Of a stretch of 64,000 nucleotides of DNA, positions 18,601 through 26,785 are shown piece after piece. Below the pieces are notes generated by a model, which saw only the letters and a list, made by a program, of their open reading frames with translations, searched no databases and was not told where the DNA came from. Origin of the DNA: AP-15 sp963712825 (GTDB lineage Bacteria > Pseudomonadota > Alphaproteobacteria > ATCC43930 > CGMCC-115725); contig CAVQJP010000002.1 of assembly GCA_963712825.1 (NCBI GenBank), positions 535,089-599,088 of the forward strand. Reading direction: 5' to 3'. The first letter of the stretch is position 1; every line of letters starts with the position of its first letter. A program made the translations under genes and the position numbers.

Positions 18601-19418
18601 GTGCTGCGATCTGGGTCTATGGCGGCAATTCCGGCAACACGGTCAACGCCGCGGCGTTGACCGGCAGCAACCGCATCGTCGCGTTCGGCGGGGCCGGCGC
18701 CGACACCCTGACCGGCGGGGCAGGCAACGACACGTTTGAGTTCGCCGCGGCCAATCTCGCCAGCACGGACAAGGTCAGCGGCGGCGGTGGCACCAATTTT
18801 CTGCAAATGACGAGCTCGGGCACGGTGCTGGCGGGCGGCGTCAGCGGGGTCGAGGTCTACGACTTGGCCAGCACCGGGGCCAACAGCCTGACCCTGGCCA
18901 ACGCCAACTTTGCCGGGGTGTCCGGGGGGTCGATCCGGGTCAACGGCGGCAATGCCGGCAACAGGGTCGACGCCGCGGCGCTGACCGGCGCCAACCATGT
19001 CGTCGCGGTCGGCGGCGCCGGGGCCGACACGTTCATCGTCGGTCGGAATGCGACTTTGACCGGCGGCGGCGGGGCGGATTTGTTCGAGTTCACCACGCCG
19101 GGCTCGACCGCCGCTCCCACCGCCGACACGATCACCGACTTTACCGCCGGCACCGACCGGATCGCTTTCAGCAATGCCGGGTTCAGCCTCGGCCTCGCGG
19201 GTGCGAGCGCCACACCGCACGCGCTGCCGACGAGTTTGTTCTCGACCCAGACCAACGGCGTTTTTGACAACAGCGCCGAGCGTCTTGCCTATAACGCCGC
19301 GACCGGAGCGCTCTATTACGATGCCCAGGGCAACACCGCCGGCAGCTCGCGCGAGCTGGTCGGTACCCTGACCAACCACCCCACCCTCGCCGCCACCGGC
19401 CTCTTCTTTGTCAGCTGA
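15693..19418 (+). CDS. ELW-repeat / Ig-like / RTX-like secreted surface protein
   Basis: The 1241-residue product has three zones. Residues 1 to about 465 are repeats of the type LWVTNGTAAGTSELT followed by ALFAGYDASGH (ELWxxDGTxxGT-like beta-propeller units, about ten). Residues about 470-670 are two bacterial Ig-like domains (GAGQTGDTVILYNGSTAIGS; RGEAGDTVTLYDGATAIGS). From about 680 four RTX-like units (GGAGNDIFEF, GGAGNDTFEF) of about 108 residues alternate in an A-B-A-B order. The tail has ALPTSLFS and ALYYDAQGNTAG and ends GLFFVS, the same terminal module as the giant protein at 5645-11506. It lacks a Sec signal. Type I export and a surface or matrix role are inferred. ATG 15693 follows GGGGAGATCCAGG. 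Confidence 0.83.
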   Translation: MATTKVIFAGYDAKGGLDLWVTNGTAAGTSELTISGTYSYGLLYSGNADFTLLAGQALFAGYDANGQENLWVTDGTVAGTGELTVPGQDAYGLQPRDFTLFGGAALFAGYDASGHYNLWVTNGTAAGTSELTAAGASSSGLIYYYNGPDVTVLGNKALFQGEDTSGHLGLWVTNGTVAGTSEVQVATASSSGLLYSGAPDFLVLGGKALFAGYDASGHRGLWTTNGTTSGTSELTSTSAYSAGLFYYTVVPNLTRLNASMAVFEGDDAIGHYNLWVTNGTSAGTSELTAKGADPSGLFYFDAHAAAPDFTPFGTKMLFNGEDSSSAIGLWISDGTSAGTSEITASGADSTGLFSNGTVQVAPDLTVLGAKALFAGFDNNGHAGLWVTNGTAAGTSELVVAGSDPSGLFYNNGPVLNPDFTVVGSTALFEGFDVNGHQNFWVTNGTSAGTSELPVAGADSTGLAPTEFIVIPPPPSAPTGLALAAGSDSGVKGDGVTNVTKPTITGAGQTGDTVILYNGSTAIGSAVVGAGTWSVTPSGVLSTGLHTLTATETNPTSGTSAASAPLKLTIKTAAPVPSGLSFAVAADKGSSGDTFAVAGRGEAGDTVTLYDGATAIGSATAAAGGTWSITTANPLAAGAHSLTAKEVDVAGNTSLVSAAQSLTIRSATPNAVVFVGTPGTDRFTGGAGNDIFEFSSANLANTDTAAGGGGSDELLMTTPGTVLAGGVRGVASYVLANGGANSLTLVNANFGGLASGAIWIYGGNAGNTVNAAAVTGANRIVAIGGAGADTLSGGAGNDTFEFSAATLANTDKVTGGGGTNYLDMTSSGTVAAGGISGVEVYELAGTGANSLTLANANFAGVTGASIRVTGGSAGNTVNAAALTGANRIVAVGGAGTDRFTGGAGNDIFEFSAANLAGSDTVAGGGGSNELVMTTAGTVLAGGVSGVGSYVLANGGANSLTLANANFGGLGGAAIWVYGGNSGNTVNAAALTGSNRIVAFGGAGADTLTGGAGNDTFEFAAANLASTDKVSGGGGTNFLQMTSSGTVLAGGVSGVEVYDLASTGANSLTLANANFAGVSGGSIRVNGGNAGNRVDAAALTGANHVVAVGGAGADTFIVGRNATLTGGGGADLFEFTTPGSTAAPTADTITDFTAGTDRIAFSNAGFSLGLAGASATPHALPTSLFSTQTNGVFDNSAERLAYNAATGALYYDAQGNTAGSSRELVGTLTNHPTLAATGLFFVS

Positions 19419-19828
19419 CCCGGCGGGCGCGGCGCCGACGGCCGGCCGTCCCGGCCCCGGCCGAGATGGCAGGAAGCGCCGCCGCGGTTGGACGATCCCT
19501 TAACTTTAACCATTAATCAGGAGTGTTTTTATTGGGGCCGCTCGGCCTACTCTTGATCGTGTCGGGCATTTGTTATAATCCTGTCCTGTTCCATTCGAGC
19601 TCGGGTCGGCGGCGCCGCGAGGACCAGCCGCCGATCGAGCTCGCATCTGGGGCGGGCGGACGGCGGCCGCGGCGACGTCCGCCGCGGTGGCGCACCACCG
19701 ATGGCGAGGCGGCGACACGGCAGATGAACCTTGCCACCAATTATCGACGCGGTGGCCGGCGGCAATGCTGGGGCCTTGGCCGCGGGCTTGCCGGCGCGCC
19801 GCCGCAAGGCGTTTTTACCGGAGGATAA
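19419..19828. other. Intergenic region upstream of the secretion operon
   Basis: About 410 bases with a TTAA-rich patch at 19500-19516 and a candidate sigma-70 promoter at 19553-19579. A small frame from GTG 19523 has a hydrophobic start but degenerates into Arg-rich sequence and ends directly at the next start; I do not call it a gene. Confidence 0.5.
19553..19579 (+). promoter_or_regulatory. Candidate sigma-70 promoter of the type I secretion operon
   Basis: TTGATC at 19553-19558 and a perfect TATAAT at 19574-19579 are spaced by 15 bp, slightly short of the usual 16-18. It lies about 250 bases upstream of the start at 19829 in a locally A+T-richer patch. Confidence 0.45.
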
Positions 19829-22546
19829 ATGGCGACGGGCACGCTTACCAATGTCGGACAGGACGACTGGGTCGCGGTCAACCTTACGGCGAACCAGACC
19901 TACGAGATTTCGATCGTCGGCCTGTCGCAATTCGCCAAGGTCGAGGTCGGGGCGGCGGGCACGTTGTCGGCCGACGGCACCGGCGCCTTTGCGGTCCCGG
20001 GCACCGATGCCGGCCTCGGCACGGCGACGACCCAGCGGAAATATTTCACGCCATCGGTGAGCGGCACCTATTATGTAGATGTCTCCGACAGTGACGGGAC
20101 GACGCCGGAGAACTACACCGTCAAGGTTGGCGTCGTGACCGCCGATTTCGCCGACAACACGATCCGCCCCGGCAACGTGAAGGTCGGCGGCAGCGTCGCG
20201 GGCCAGCTCGGCAACGTCGCGCAGCACGACTGGGTCGCGGTCACGCTGACCGCAAACCAGGCCTATGAGTTGACGGTCAACGGCCTGACCCAGTTCGCCT
20301 CGATCGAGATCGGGACGGCGAGCGGGTTGTCGAGCCTGGTCAACAGCTCGGCGATCCCCAGCACCGATGCCGGGCTCGAGCCGGTGACGCCGCAGCACCT
20401 CTATTTCATGCCGGCGGCGAGCGGCACCTATTATGTCGACCTCTCCGACAACTACGCTGTGACGCCGGAGAATTACACGCTGAGCGTCGCCGCGGTCAGC
20501 GCCGACCACACCGACAATGCCACCCATCCCGGCAGCGTGGCGGTCGGCGGCAGCACCAGCGGCCGGCTCGCTGACATCGGGCAGCGCGACTGGATCGCGG
20601 TCAATCTGACGGCGAACCGGGCCTATGAGGTGACCGTGACCGGGCTGAGCCAATCCGCCCTGGTCGAGATCGGGACGGCGGGCGGGTTGTCGGGCGACGG
20701 CACCAGCGCCTTTGCGGTCGCCGGCGCCAACACCGGCGGCAAGGCGACGACGCAGGACCTCTATTTCATGCCGTCGGCGAGCGGCACCTATTATATCGAC
20801 GTCTCCGATGGCCATGGCGCCGCCCCGGAAAATTACACGGTCGCGGTCGCCGCCGTCGCCGCCGACTATACCGACAACGCGACCCATCCCGGCAGCCTTG
20901 CCGTCGGCGGCAATACCTCGGGCAGGCTCGGCAATGTCGGGCAGCACGACTGGATCGCGGTCAGCCTGACCGCGAACCACGCCTACGAGCTGACGGTCAA
21001 CGGCCTGACCCAGTTTTCGTCGGTCGAGCTCGCAGGCGCGAACGCGTTGTCCGGCGACGGCGCCATCGCCGCCGCGATTCCAGCGACCGATGCCGGCCTC
21101 GGCAAGACGACGACGCGGAACCTGTATTTCATGCCGTCGGCGACCGGCACCTATTACGTCGACATCTCCGACAGCTTCGCGTCGACGCCGGAGAATTACA
21201 CCGTCGCGGTCGCCGCCGTCGCCGCCGACTACACCGACAACGCCAGCCATCCCGGCAGCGTGGCGGTTGGCGGCAGCACCACCGGCACGCTCGCCAATGC
21301 CGGGCAGCATGACTGGATCGCGGTCAGCCTGACCGCAAACCAGGGCTATGAGGTAACCGTCAACGGCCTGACCGAGTTCGACACGGTCGAGATCGGGACC
21401 GCGGGCGGGCTGTCGAGCGACGGCACCAGCGCTTTCGCGGTCGGGGCGGCCAGCACCGGCGGCAAGGCGACGACGCAGAGCCTGTACTTTATGCCGTCGG
21501 CGAGCGGCACCTATTACATCGACGTCTCCGACAACTCGGGCACCGCGCCGGAGAATTACAAAGTCAGCGTCGCCGCCGTCGCCGCCGACCATACCGACAA
21601 CCCCACCCACCCCGGCGCCGTGGCCGTGACCGGCGCGCAGGGATTGCTGTCTCTGACTGACGATTTTAACGGCGCCGGAAAGTCCGACATCCTGTGGCAG
21701 AGCACCCAGGGTCAGGCGGCGATCTGGTTTATGAACGGCGCGACGCCGCTCAGCGAGCCGCTGGTGGCGCAGAACCCGGGACCGAGCTGGCGGGTGATCG
21801 GGTCGGGCGACTTCAACGGCGACGGTCTGGCCGACATCCTGTGGCAGAGCACCCAAGGCCAAGCCGCGATCTGGCTGATGAACGGGGCGACGCCGATTTC
21901 CGAGCCGCTCGCCGGGCAGAACCCGGGCACGGATTGGAAGGTGATCGGGTCGGGCGATTTCGACGGCACCGGCAAGTCGGACATTCTGTGGCAGAGCGCC
22001 CAGGGGCAGGCGGCGATCTGGTTTATGAACGGGGGGACGCCGCTCAGCGAACCGGTGATCGCGCAAAACCCGGGGACTGACTGGCATGTGATCGGGTCGG
22101 GCGATTTCACCGGGAACGGCAAATCGGACATCCTGTGGCAGAACACCGATGGCCAAGCCGCGATATGGCTGATGAATGGCGCGACCCCGACAAGCGAACC
22201 GTTGGTAGCACAGAACCCGGGACCGGACTGGCACGTGGTCGGCACCGGCGACTTCAACGGCGACGGCAAGTCGGACATTCTGTGGCAGAACACCGACGGG
22301 CAGGCGGCGATCTGGCTGATGAACGGCACGACGCCGACTACCGAGGCATTGGTCGGGCAGAATCCGGGGCCGAGCTGGCACGTGGTCGGCGCCGGCGATT
22401 ACAGCGGCAACGGCAAGTCGGACATTTTGTGGCAGAACACCGACGGGCAGGCGGCGATCTGGTTTATGAACGGCACGACGGTGACGAGCGAACCGGTGAT
22501 TGCGCAGAACCCGGGATCGAGCTGGCATATCCCGTTCGGCAGCTGA
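19829..22546 (+). CDS. PPC-like / FG-GAP repeat secreted protein
   Basis: The 905-residue product has five units of about 120 residues (residues 1-600) that resemble bacterial pre-peptidase C-terminal beta-sandwiches: HDWIAVSLTANQ.YEVTVNGL ... SGTYYIDVSD ... APENYTV. Then come six FG-GAP/VCBS-like repeats of 49 residues (DNA period 147 bp from 21686), each with GDFNGDGKSDILWQ and QAAIW.MNG, and the end NPGSSWHIPFGS. It has no protease or other enzyme domain and no Sec signal. Position immediately upstream (25 bp) of the ABC transporter gene suggests it is the dedicated type I substrate. The ribosome site is GGAGG before ATG 19829. Confidence 0.85.
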   Translation: MATGTLTNVGQDDWVAVNLTANQTYEISIVGLSQFAKVEVGAAGTLSADGTGAFAVPGTDAGLGTATTQRKYFTPSVSGTYYVDVSDSDGTTPENYTVKVGVVTADFADNTIRPGNVKVGGSVAGQLGNVAQHDWVAVTLTANQAYELTVNGLTQFASIEIGTASGLSSLVNSSAIPSTDAGLEPVTPQHLYFMPAASGTYYVDLSDNYAVTPENYTLSVAAVSADHTDNATHPGSVAVGGSTSGRLADIGQRDWIAVNLTANRAYEVTVTGLSQSALVEIGTAGGLSGDGTSAFAVAGANTGGKATTQDLYFMPSASGTYYIDVSDGHGAAPENYTVAVAAVAADYTDNATHPGSLAVGGNTSGRLGNVGQHDWIAVSLTANHAYELTVNGLTQFSSVELAGANALSGDGAIAAAIPATDAGLGKTTTRNLYFMPSATGTYYVDISDSFASTPENYTVAVAAVAADYTDNASHPGSVAVGGSTTGTLANAGQHDWIAVSLTANQGYEVTVNGLTEFDTVEIGTAGGLSSDGTSAFAVGAASTGGKATTQSLYFMPSASGTYYIDVSDNSGTAPENYKVSVAAVAADHTDNPTHPGAVAVTGAQGLLSLTDDFNGAGKSDILWQSTQGQAAIWFMNGATPLSEPLVAQNPGPSWRVIGSGDFNGDGLADILWQSTQGQAAIWLMNGATPISEPLAGQNPGTDWKVIGSGDFDGTGKSDILWQSAQGQAAIWFMNGGTPLSEPVIAQNPGTDWHVIGSGDFTGNGKSDILWQNTDGQAAIWLMNGATPTSEPLVAQNPGPDWHVVGTGDFNGDGKSDILWQNTDGQAAIWLMNGTTPTTEALVGQNPGPSWHVVGAGDYSGNGKSDILWQNTDGQAAIWFMNGTTVTSEPVIAQNPGSSWHIPFGS

Positions 22547-22571
22547 CCGCGTCGTTGCGACCGGAGGGGCG

Positions 22572-24887
22572 ATGCCGCTAGCGCGGAAGCTGGCCGCCTC
22601 GCTGCGTCACCGGTCAGGGGCGGTGTCGGCAAGCCCGTTGCCCGCCCCGTCGACCGCCTCGTGGCGCGATATCGCGCCACCGCCGCGGCCGACGCCCGTA
22701 CCGGACAGCGGCGCCGCTGAGCCGACCTCCGCGGAGCGCCTGAATAATTCCGCCGATGCCGGCGTTTCGTGCGAGACCGGGTTCTCGTGCCTATTTCGGC
22801 TCGGCATCCAGAACGGCGTCTACGCCGATGTCGGAGTGGTCTGCCGGCGCAACCTCGTCGACGGGCCGACCGTGCCGGTCGCCCGGCTTGCGGCGCTCGC
22901 CCACGAATTCGGGTTGCGCGCCGAACGCGAGCGGCTCGACTGGCGTGCCTTGCAGACGCGCCCCTTTGCCCACCCGCTGGTGCTGGTGCTCGCCAACACC
23001 AACGCCGTGATCCTGATGGGGGTGCGGCGCGGCGGCGAGGAGGTCGCGGTCTCCGACCCGTTGTTCCGCGACGGCGAAGTGTTTTTTCTGTCGCGCGCCG
23101 AGCTCGAACGCTCCTGGCATGGCGAAGCCCTGCTGGTCACGCCGGTGCCGCCGAGCCGCGAGGACGCGAAATTTGGTTTTTCCTGGTTCACCCAAAAGCT
23201 GTTTGCCGAACGCCGGCTGATCCGCGACGTCGTCATCGCAGCCTTGGCGATGCACCTGATCGCGCTGTCGGTCCCGATATTCTTCCAGATCCTGGTCGAC
23301 AAGGTGGTGCCGAACCAGGCCTTCTCGACGCTTTACACGATCACGGCCGGGGTCTTTGTGCTGATCCTGTTCGACGCCGGCTTCAACTACATGCGCAATT
23401 ACCTGCTGGCCTTTGTCACCCGCAAGCTCGACCACGTCATCGCCACCGACACGATCGCCCATCTGCTGACCTTGCCGATCGACTATTTTCACGCCAACCC
23501 GTCGGGGGTCACCGCCTACAAATTGCAGGAAGCAAACAACGTCCGCGATTTTCTGGCGAGCCGGCTGTTCAACACTTTTCTCGACTTTTTGTCGGTGGTG
23601 ATCTTTCTACCGGTCTTGCTGATCTATTCCTGGCAATTGACCCTGATCGTGCTCGCCGTCGCCGCGATCGCCTTTGTCACCTTGGCGGTCATGTCGCGCG
23701 AGTTCCGCCTGAAGCTGCGCGACGTCAACGACATCGAGGGGCGGCGCAAGGCTTTTTTATTCGAAATCCTGAACGGCATCGACACGATCAAGACCCTGGC
23801 GCTGGAGCCGCGCTCGGCGCTGCGCTGGCGTCGCTATACCGACGAGGCGGCGGCCAAGACCCTGAGCCTCGACCATACCGCCGCGCGCGCCCGCAGCGTC
23901 GTCATGAGCCTCGAACGCGGCATGAGCGTCGGCATCGGCGCGCTCGGTGCCCTCTTTGTGCTCAGCGACCACATGACGGTCGGCGCGCTGATCGCCTTCA
24001 ACATGCTGGGCCTGCGCATGGCGCAGCCGCTGATCCAGGCCTCGGGGCTGATGCAGGAATACCAGAAGGCGGTGCTGTCGCTGAAATTGTTGGCGCAGCT
24101 GATGCAGACCAAGCCCGAGCCGGCCAATGGCCAGCTGGCGCCGGCGATCCGCGGCCATATCGAATTCGAGGACGTGACCTTTCACTATCCCGGTTCCGCC
24201 AGCGCCGCGGTCAAGGACATCTCGCTCGTCATCGAGCCCGGGCAGATCGTCGGCATCGTCGGCCGCAGCGGCTCGGGCAAGACGACGATAACCCGGCTGC
24301 TGCAAGGCCTCTACCGGCCGCAGGCCGGCTTGATCAAGATCGACGGCCAGGATTTGAAGGAGCTCGACCTCGCCCATCTGCGCACCCAGATCGGCGTCGT
24401 CCTGCAGGAGAATTTTCTGTTTCGCGCCTCGGTGCGCGACAACATCGCGGTGACCAAGCCCACCGCCGCGCTCGACGAGGTCGTGCGGGCGGCGCAGCTC
24501 GCCGGCGCGCATGAATTCATCCAGCGGCTGCCGCATGGCTACGCGACGACGCTCGAGGAGGGTGCCGCCAATCTGTCGGGCGGCCAGCGCCAGCGCCTGG
24601 CGATCGCCCGCGCGCTGATCCATTCGCCGCCGGTCCTGGTGTTCGACGAGGCGACGAGCTCGCTCGACCCCGAAAGCGAGGCGATCGTGCAGCAGCATCT
24701 CGCCGGGATCGCCAAGGGCCGCACGATCGTCATCGTCACCCACCGGCTGTCGTTTGTCGCCCGCGCCGACCTGATCGTAGTCGTCGACCAGGGCCGTATC
24801 GTCCAAGCCGGGCGCCACGAGGCATTGCTGCGCGGCTGCCTGCCGTACAACCAGCTATGGTCGCAGCAGGCGCGGGTGTACCAGTGA
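22572..24887 (+). CDS. Type I secretion ABC transporter (HlyB/PrtD-like, permease-ATPase fusion)
   Basis: Inner-membrane exporter of 771 residues. After a Pro/Ala-rich 60-residue lead comes a C39-peptidase-like domain (about 70-190) in which I see no DCG-type catalytic cysteine motif, so it is probably a non-cleaving substrate-docking domain as in HlyB. The membrane domain follows (about 205-470, starting LIRDVVIAALAMHLIALSVP), then the ATPase: Walker A GRSGSGKTT at about 563, LSGGQRQR at about 667, Walker B VLVFDEATSSLD at about 690, H-loop THR at about 723. I chose ATG 22572 over earlier in-frame codons because GGAGGGG lies just upstream. The HlyD gene starts inside its stop codon (GTGA). 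Confidence 0.93.
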   Translation: MPLARKLAASLRHRSGAVSASPLPAPSTASWRDIAPPPRPTPVPDSGAAEPTSAERLNNSADAGVSCETGFSCLFRLGIQNGVYADVGVVCRRNLVDGPTVPVARLAALAHEFGLRAERERLDWRALQTRPFAHPLVLVLANTNAVILMGVRRGGEEVAVSDPLFRDGEVFFLSRAELERSWHGEALLVTPVPPSREDAKFGFSWFTQKLFAERRLIRDVVIAALAMHLIALSVPIFFQILVDKVVPNQAFSTLYTITAGVFVLILFDAGFNYMRNYLLAFVTRKLDHVIATDTIAHLLTLPIDYFHANPSGVTAYKLQEANNVRDFLASRLFNTFLDFLSVVIFLPVLLIYSWQLTLIVLAVAAIAFVTLAVMSREFRLKLRDVNDIEGRRKAFLFEILNGIDTIKTLALEPRSALRWRRYTDEAAAKTLSLDHTAARARSVVMSLERGMSVGIGALGALFVLSDHMTVGALIAFNMLGLRMAQPLIQASGLMQEYQKAVLSLKLLAQLMQTKPEPANGQLAPAIRGHIEFEDVTFHYPGSASAAVKDISLVIEPGQIVGIVGRSGSGKTTITRLLQGLYRPQAGLIKIDGQDLKELDLAHLRTQIGVVLQENFLFRASVRDNIAVTKPTAALDEVVRAAQLAGAHEFIQRLPHGYATTLEEGAANLSGGQRQRLAIARALIHSPPVLVFDEATSSLDPESEAIVQQHLAGIAKGRTIVIVTHRLSFVARADLIVVVDQGRIVQAGRHEALLRGCLPYNQLWSQQARVYQ

Positions 24888-26279
24888 ACGGGACGGTGTC
24901 GGCCGCACCACCGCAGCACAACGCGGTCGTGCCGGCGCCGCGGGCATTGGTCGACTACGATTTCGAGAGCGTGCTCGCCGTCCCGCCGCGGCGGCGGGTC
25001 GTGCTGTGGCTGATGGCCGGGCTGTTGGCGGCGGCGGCGACAGCGCTGAGCCTCGCCAAGATCGACATCGTCGTCAGCGCCAACGGCCGCCTGGTGACCA
25101 GCGACAGCGAGATCGTGGTCCAGCCGCTCGAGACCTCGGTGGTCCGCTCGATCGCGGTCAGGATGGGGCTAAAGGTCAAAAAAGGAGACGTGCTGGCGAA
25201 CTCTCGACCCGACCTTTTCCGGCGCCGACGAGGCCGAGCTCGAAGCCAAGCTGCGGCGTCTCGACGCCACCTACGACCGCATCGGAGCCGAGCTTGCCGG
25301 ACGCGATTACGACCCGCCCAACGCAAACGACGACGAGCTGACCCAAGCGGACATTTCTCGCAAGCGCCGCGACGAATACGCCGCCCGCATCGCCGCCTCG
25401 GACGGCAAGGTCGAGGAAGCCAGAGCGGATCTCGCGGCCCACAAGACCGAGGCGGAGGGTCTGGAGCAGCAGATCCGGCTGGCGCTGCAGGCGGAGGACA
25501 TCTATCGCATCCTGGTGGCGAAGGATCTCGCCTCAAAGCTCAAGCTGATCGACACCAGCCAGCACCGCGTCGAAGCCCAGTCGCGACTCGCCACCAACCT
25601 CGGCGAGCAGCAGAAGCTCGTCGACGAGATCGCTGCCGGGCAGGCCGACCGCGCCGCCTTTGTCGGCGAGTGGAAGCGCAAGCTCGCCGAAGAAATGGCG
25701 CAGACCCGCAGCGACCGCGACGCGACCGCGGCCCAGCTCTCGAAAGCGCGGCTGCGCTACGAGCTTGCGGTATTGCGGGCGCCGCGCGACGCGACTGTAT
25801 TGGAGGTGGCGGCGCGGCCGCAGGGCTCGGTGGTGCGCGAAGCCGAGCCGATGATCCGTCTGGTCCCGACCGACGCGCCGCTTGTCGCCGAGGTCGAGAT
25901 CGACACGCGAGACGTGGCGCGGGTGCGGCTCGGCGACCCGGTGACGATCAAACTCGAGGCATTGCCGTGGCAGCAATACGGTCTCGCCCACGGGGTGCTG
26001 AAGACCTTGACCCCCGATACGATCGAAGACAGTAGTGCCCGCGAGACCGCCGAGGACATGACCGCGCCGGGGCTCAAGACCCAGGTGCGGCAGAGCCCGA
26101 TCCACTATCGCGCGCGGGTGGCACTGACCGAGGCGAAATTGCGCAACCTGCCGCCGGGGTTTGAGTTGCGGCCGGGCATGCGCCTTGTCGCCGACGTCAA
26201 AATCGGGCGCCGCTCGATCCTGCAATATGTCTTGAACCCGTTGACTCGCGTCCTCGACGAGAGCCTGCACGAGCCCTGA
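24884..26279 (+). pseudogene. HlyD-type membrane fusion protein, disrupted by one extra base
   Basis: The periplasmic adaptor of the type I system. The N-terminal frame starts at GTG 24884 (overlapping the ABC stop), has one transmembrane helix (VVLWLMAGLLAAAATALSLA, about residues 43-62) and runs through LKVKKGDVLA. There the frame breaks: the DNA reads GCGAACTCTCGACCCG where GCGACTCTCGACCCG would give the conserved ATLDPTF motif, so one A is extra at about 25199-25200. The second frame continues through the coiled-coil (AELEAKLRRLDATYDRIG...), the lipoyl/barrel strands and ends RVLDESLHEP at 26279. Removing the base gives an uninterrupted 464 residues, the usual HlyD length. It may be a true pseudogene, a phase-variable site or a sequencing error. 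Confidence 0.88.
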
Positions 26280-26297
26280 ACCCCACGGACGGAACCG

Positions 26298-26585
26298 ATG
26301 CCGATCTATTTCTGCGACAGCCTCAAGGATGTCTCGATCTTGAACGGGGTGGCGCGGCTCGAATTTCAGCGGCTCGAGGCAGCGCCCGCCCGCGACAACC
26401 CGGAGCTTCGCATGGTTGCGGAATTTACCGTGGCGATCCCGATCCAGGGACTCGCCCAAGCGTTGAGCGTGCTCGAAGGGGTGCGCGACCGGCTGGTCCG
26501 CGACGGGATTTTCAAGACCGGTCCCGCCGACACCCCCGAAGCGCCACCGGTCGCCCCTGCAGCCCCGCGATCTCCGAACTTTTGA
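26298..26585 (+). CDS. Small protein of unknown function in the secretion operon
   Basis: A 95-residue product, 18 bp after the HlyD gene. Residues 1-75 look like a compact alpha/beta fold (strands at ARLEFQRLE and RMVAEFTVAIPI, then the helix GLAQALSVLEGVRDRLVRDG); the last 20 residues are Pro/Ala-rich. The layout vaguely recalls DUF3467-like proteins, but I do not recognise the family. The operon position suggests an accessory to type I export or its regulation. Confidence 0.65.
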   Translation: MPIYFCDSLKDVSILNGVARLEFQRLEAAPARDNPELRMVAEFTVAIPIQGLAQALSVLEGVRDRLVRDGIFKTGPADTPEAPPVAPAAPRSPNF

Positions 26586-26644
26586 GACGGCGGTCCGGGC
26601 TTCAACCGACCCGGCAGTCGGCCTGACCGCGTCTGGCAAGCACA

Positions 26645-26675
26645 GTGGGTCCCGGCTTTCGCCACAGAGCCGGGA
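26645..26675 (+). repeat. Dispersed palindromic repeat, solitary copy
   Basis: GTGGGTCCCGGCTTTCGCC at 26645-26663 is identical over 19 bases to the copy at 57795-57813 and is followed by a second half-palindrome (GAGCCGGGA). Related copies lie at 37391-37407, 37484-37501 and 57448-57466. Confidence 0.75.
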
Positions 26676-26727
26676 TGGCAAACTCCGCGTTTGCGTTCAT
26701 TCTTCGGTAGATGCGCCGAGCGCGGCA

Positions 26728-26752
26728 CCCTCTCCCGAACATCGGGAGAGGG
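26728..26752. terminator. 11-bp perfect hairpin between convergent genes
   Basis: CCCTCTCCCGA and TCGGGAGAGGG flank the loop ACA. No T tract. It lies between the 95-residue gene (+) and the VOC gene (-), so it may stop transcription from both sides. Confidence 0.55.
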
Positions 26753-26785
26753 CAGCACCCCGTCAAAGAACGTGCCGAAGGCTCG

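Noticed and set aside
17067..19379. 770-codon antisense frame across the ELW/RTX-like gene
   Set aside because: Repeats with the same period as the sense gene and has no domain of its own.
19500..19516. CtrA-like TTAA-N7-TTAA site
   Set aside because: Three TTAA boxes occur but none with the required 7-bp spacing.
19523..19828. Small frame starting GTG with a hydrophobic N-terminus, ending directly before the FG-GAP gene
   Set aside because: The candidate TATAAT lies inside it, and after 25 codons it becomes Arg-rich, non-coding-looking sequence.
19547..22528. 993-codon antisense frame across the FG-GAP gene
   Set aside because: Mirrors the sense repeats; the sense strand has the ribosome site, recognised domains and operon spacing.
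5645..22546. Regular short repeats that might suggest a CRISPR array
   Set aside because: All are coding repeats in frame with protein modules; no short identical repeats with unique spacers.
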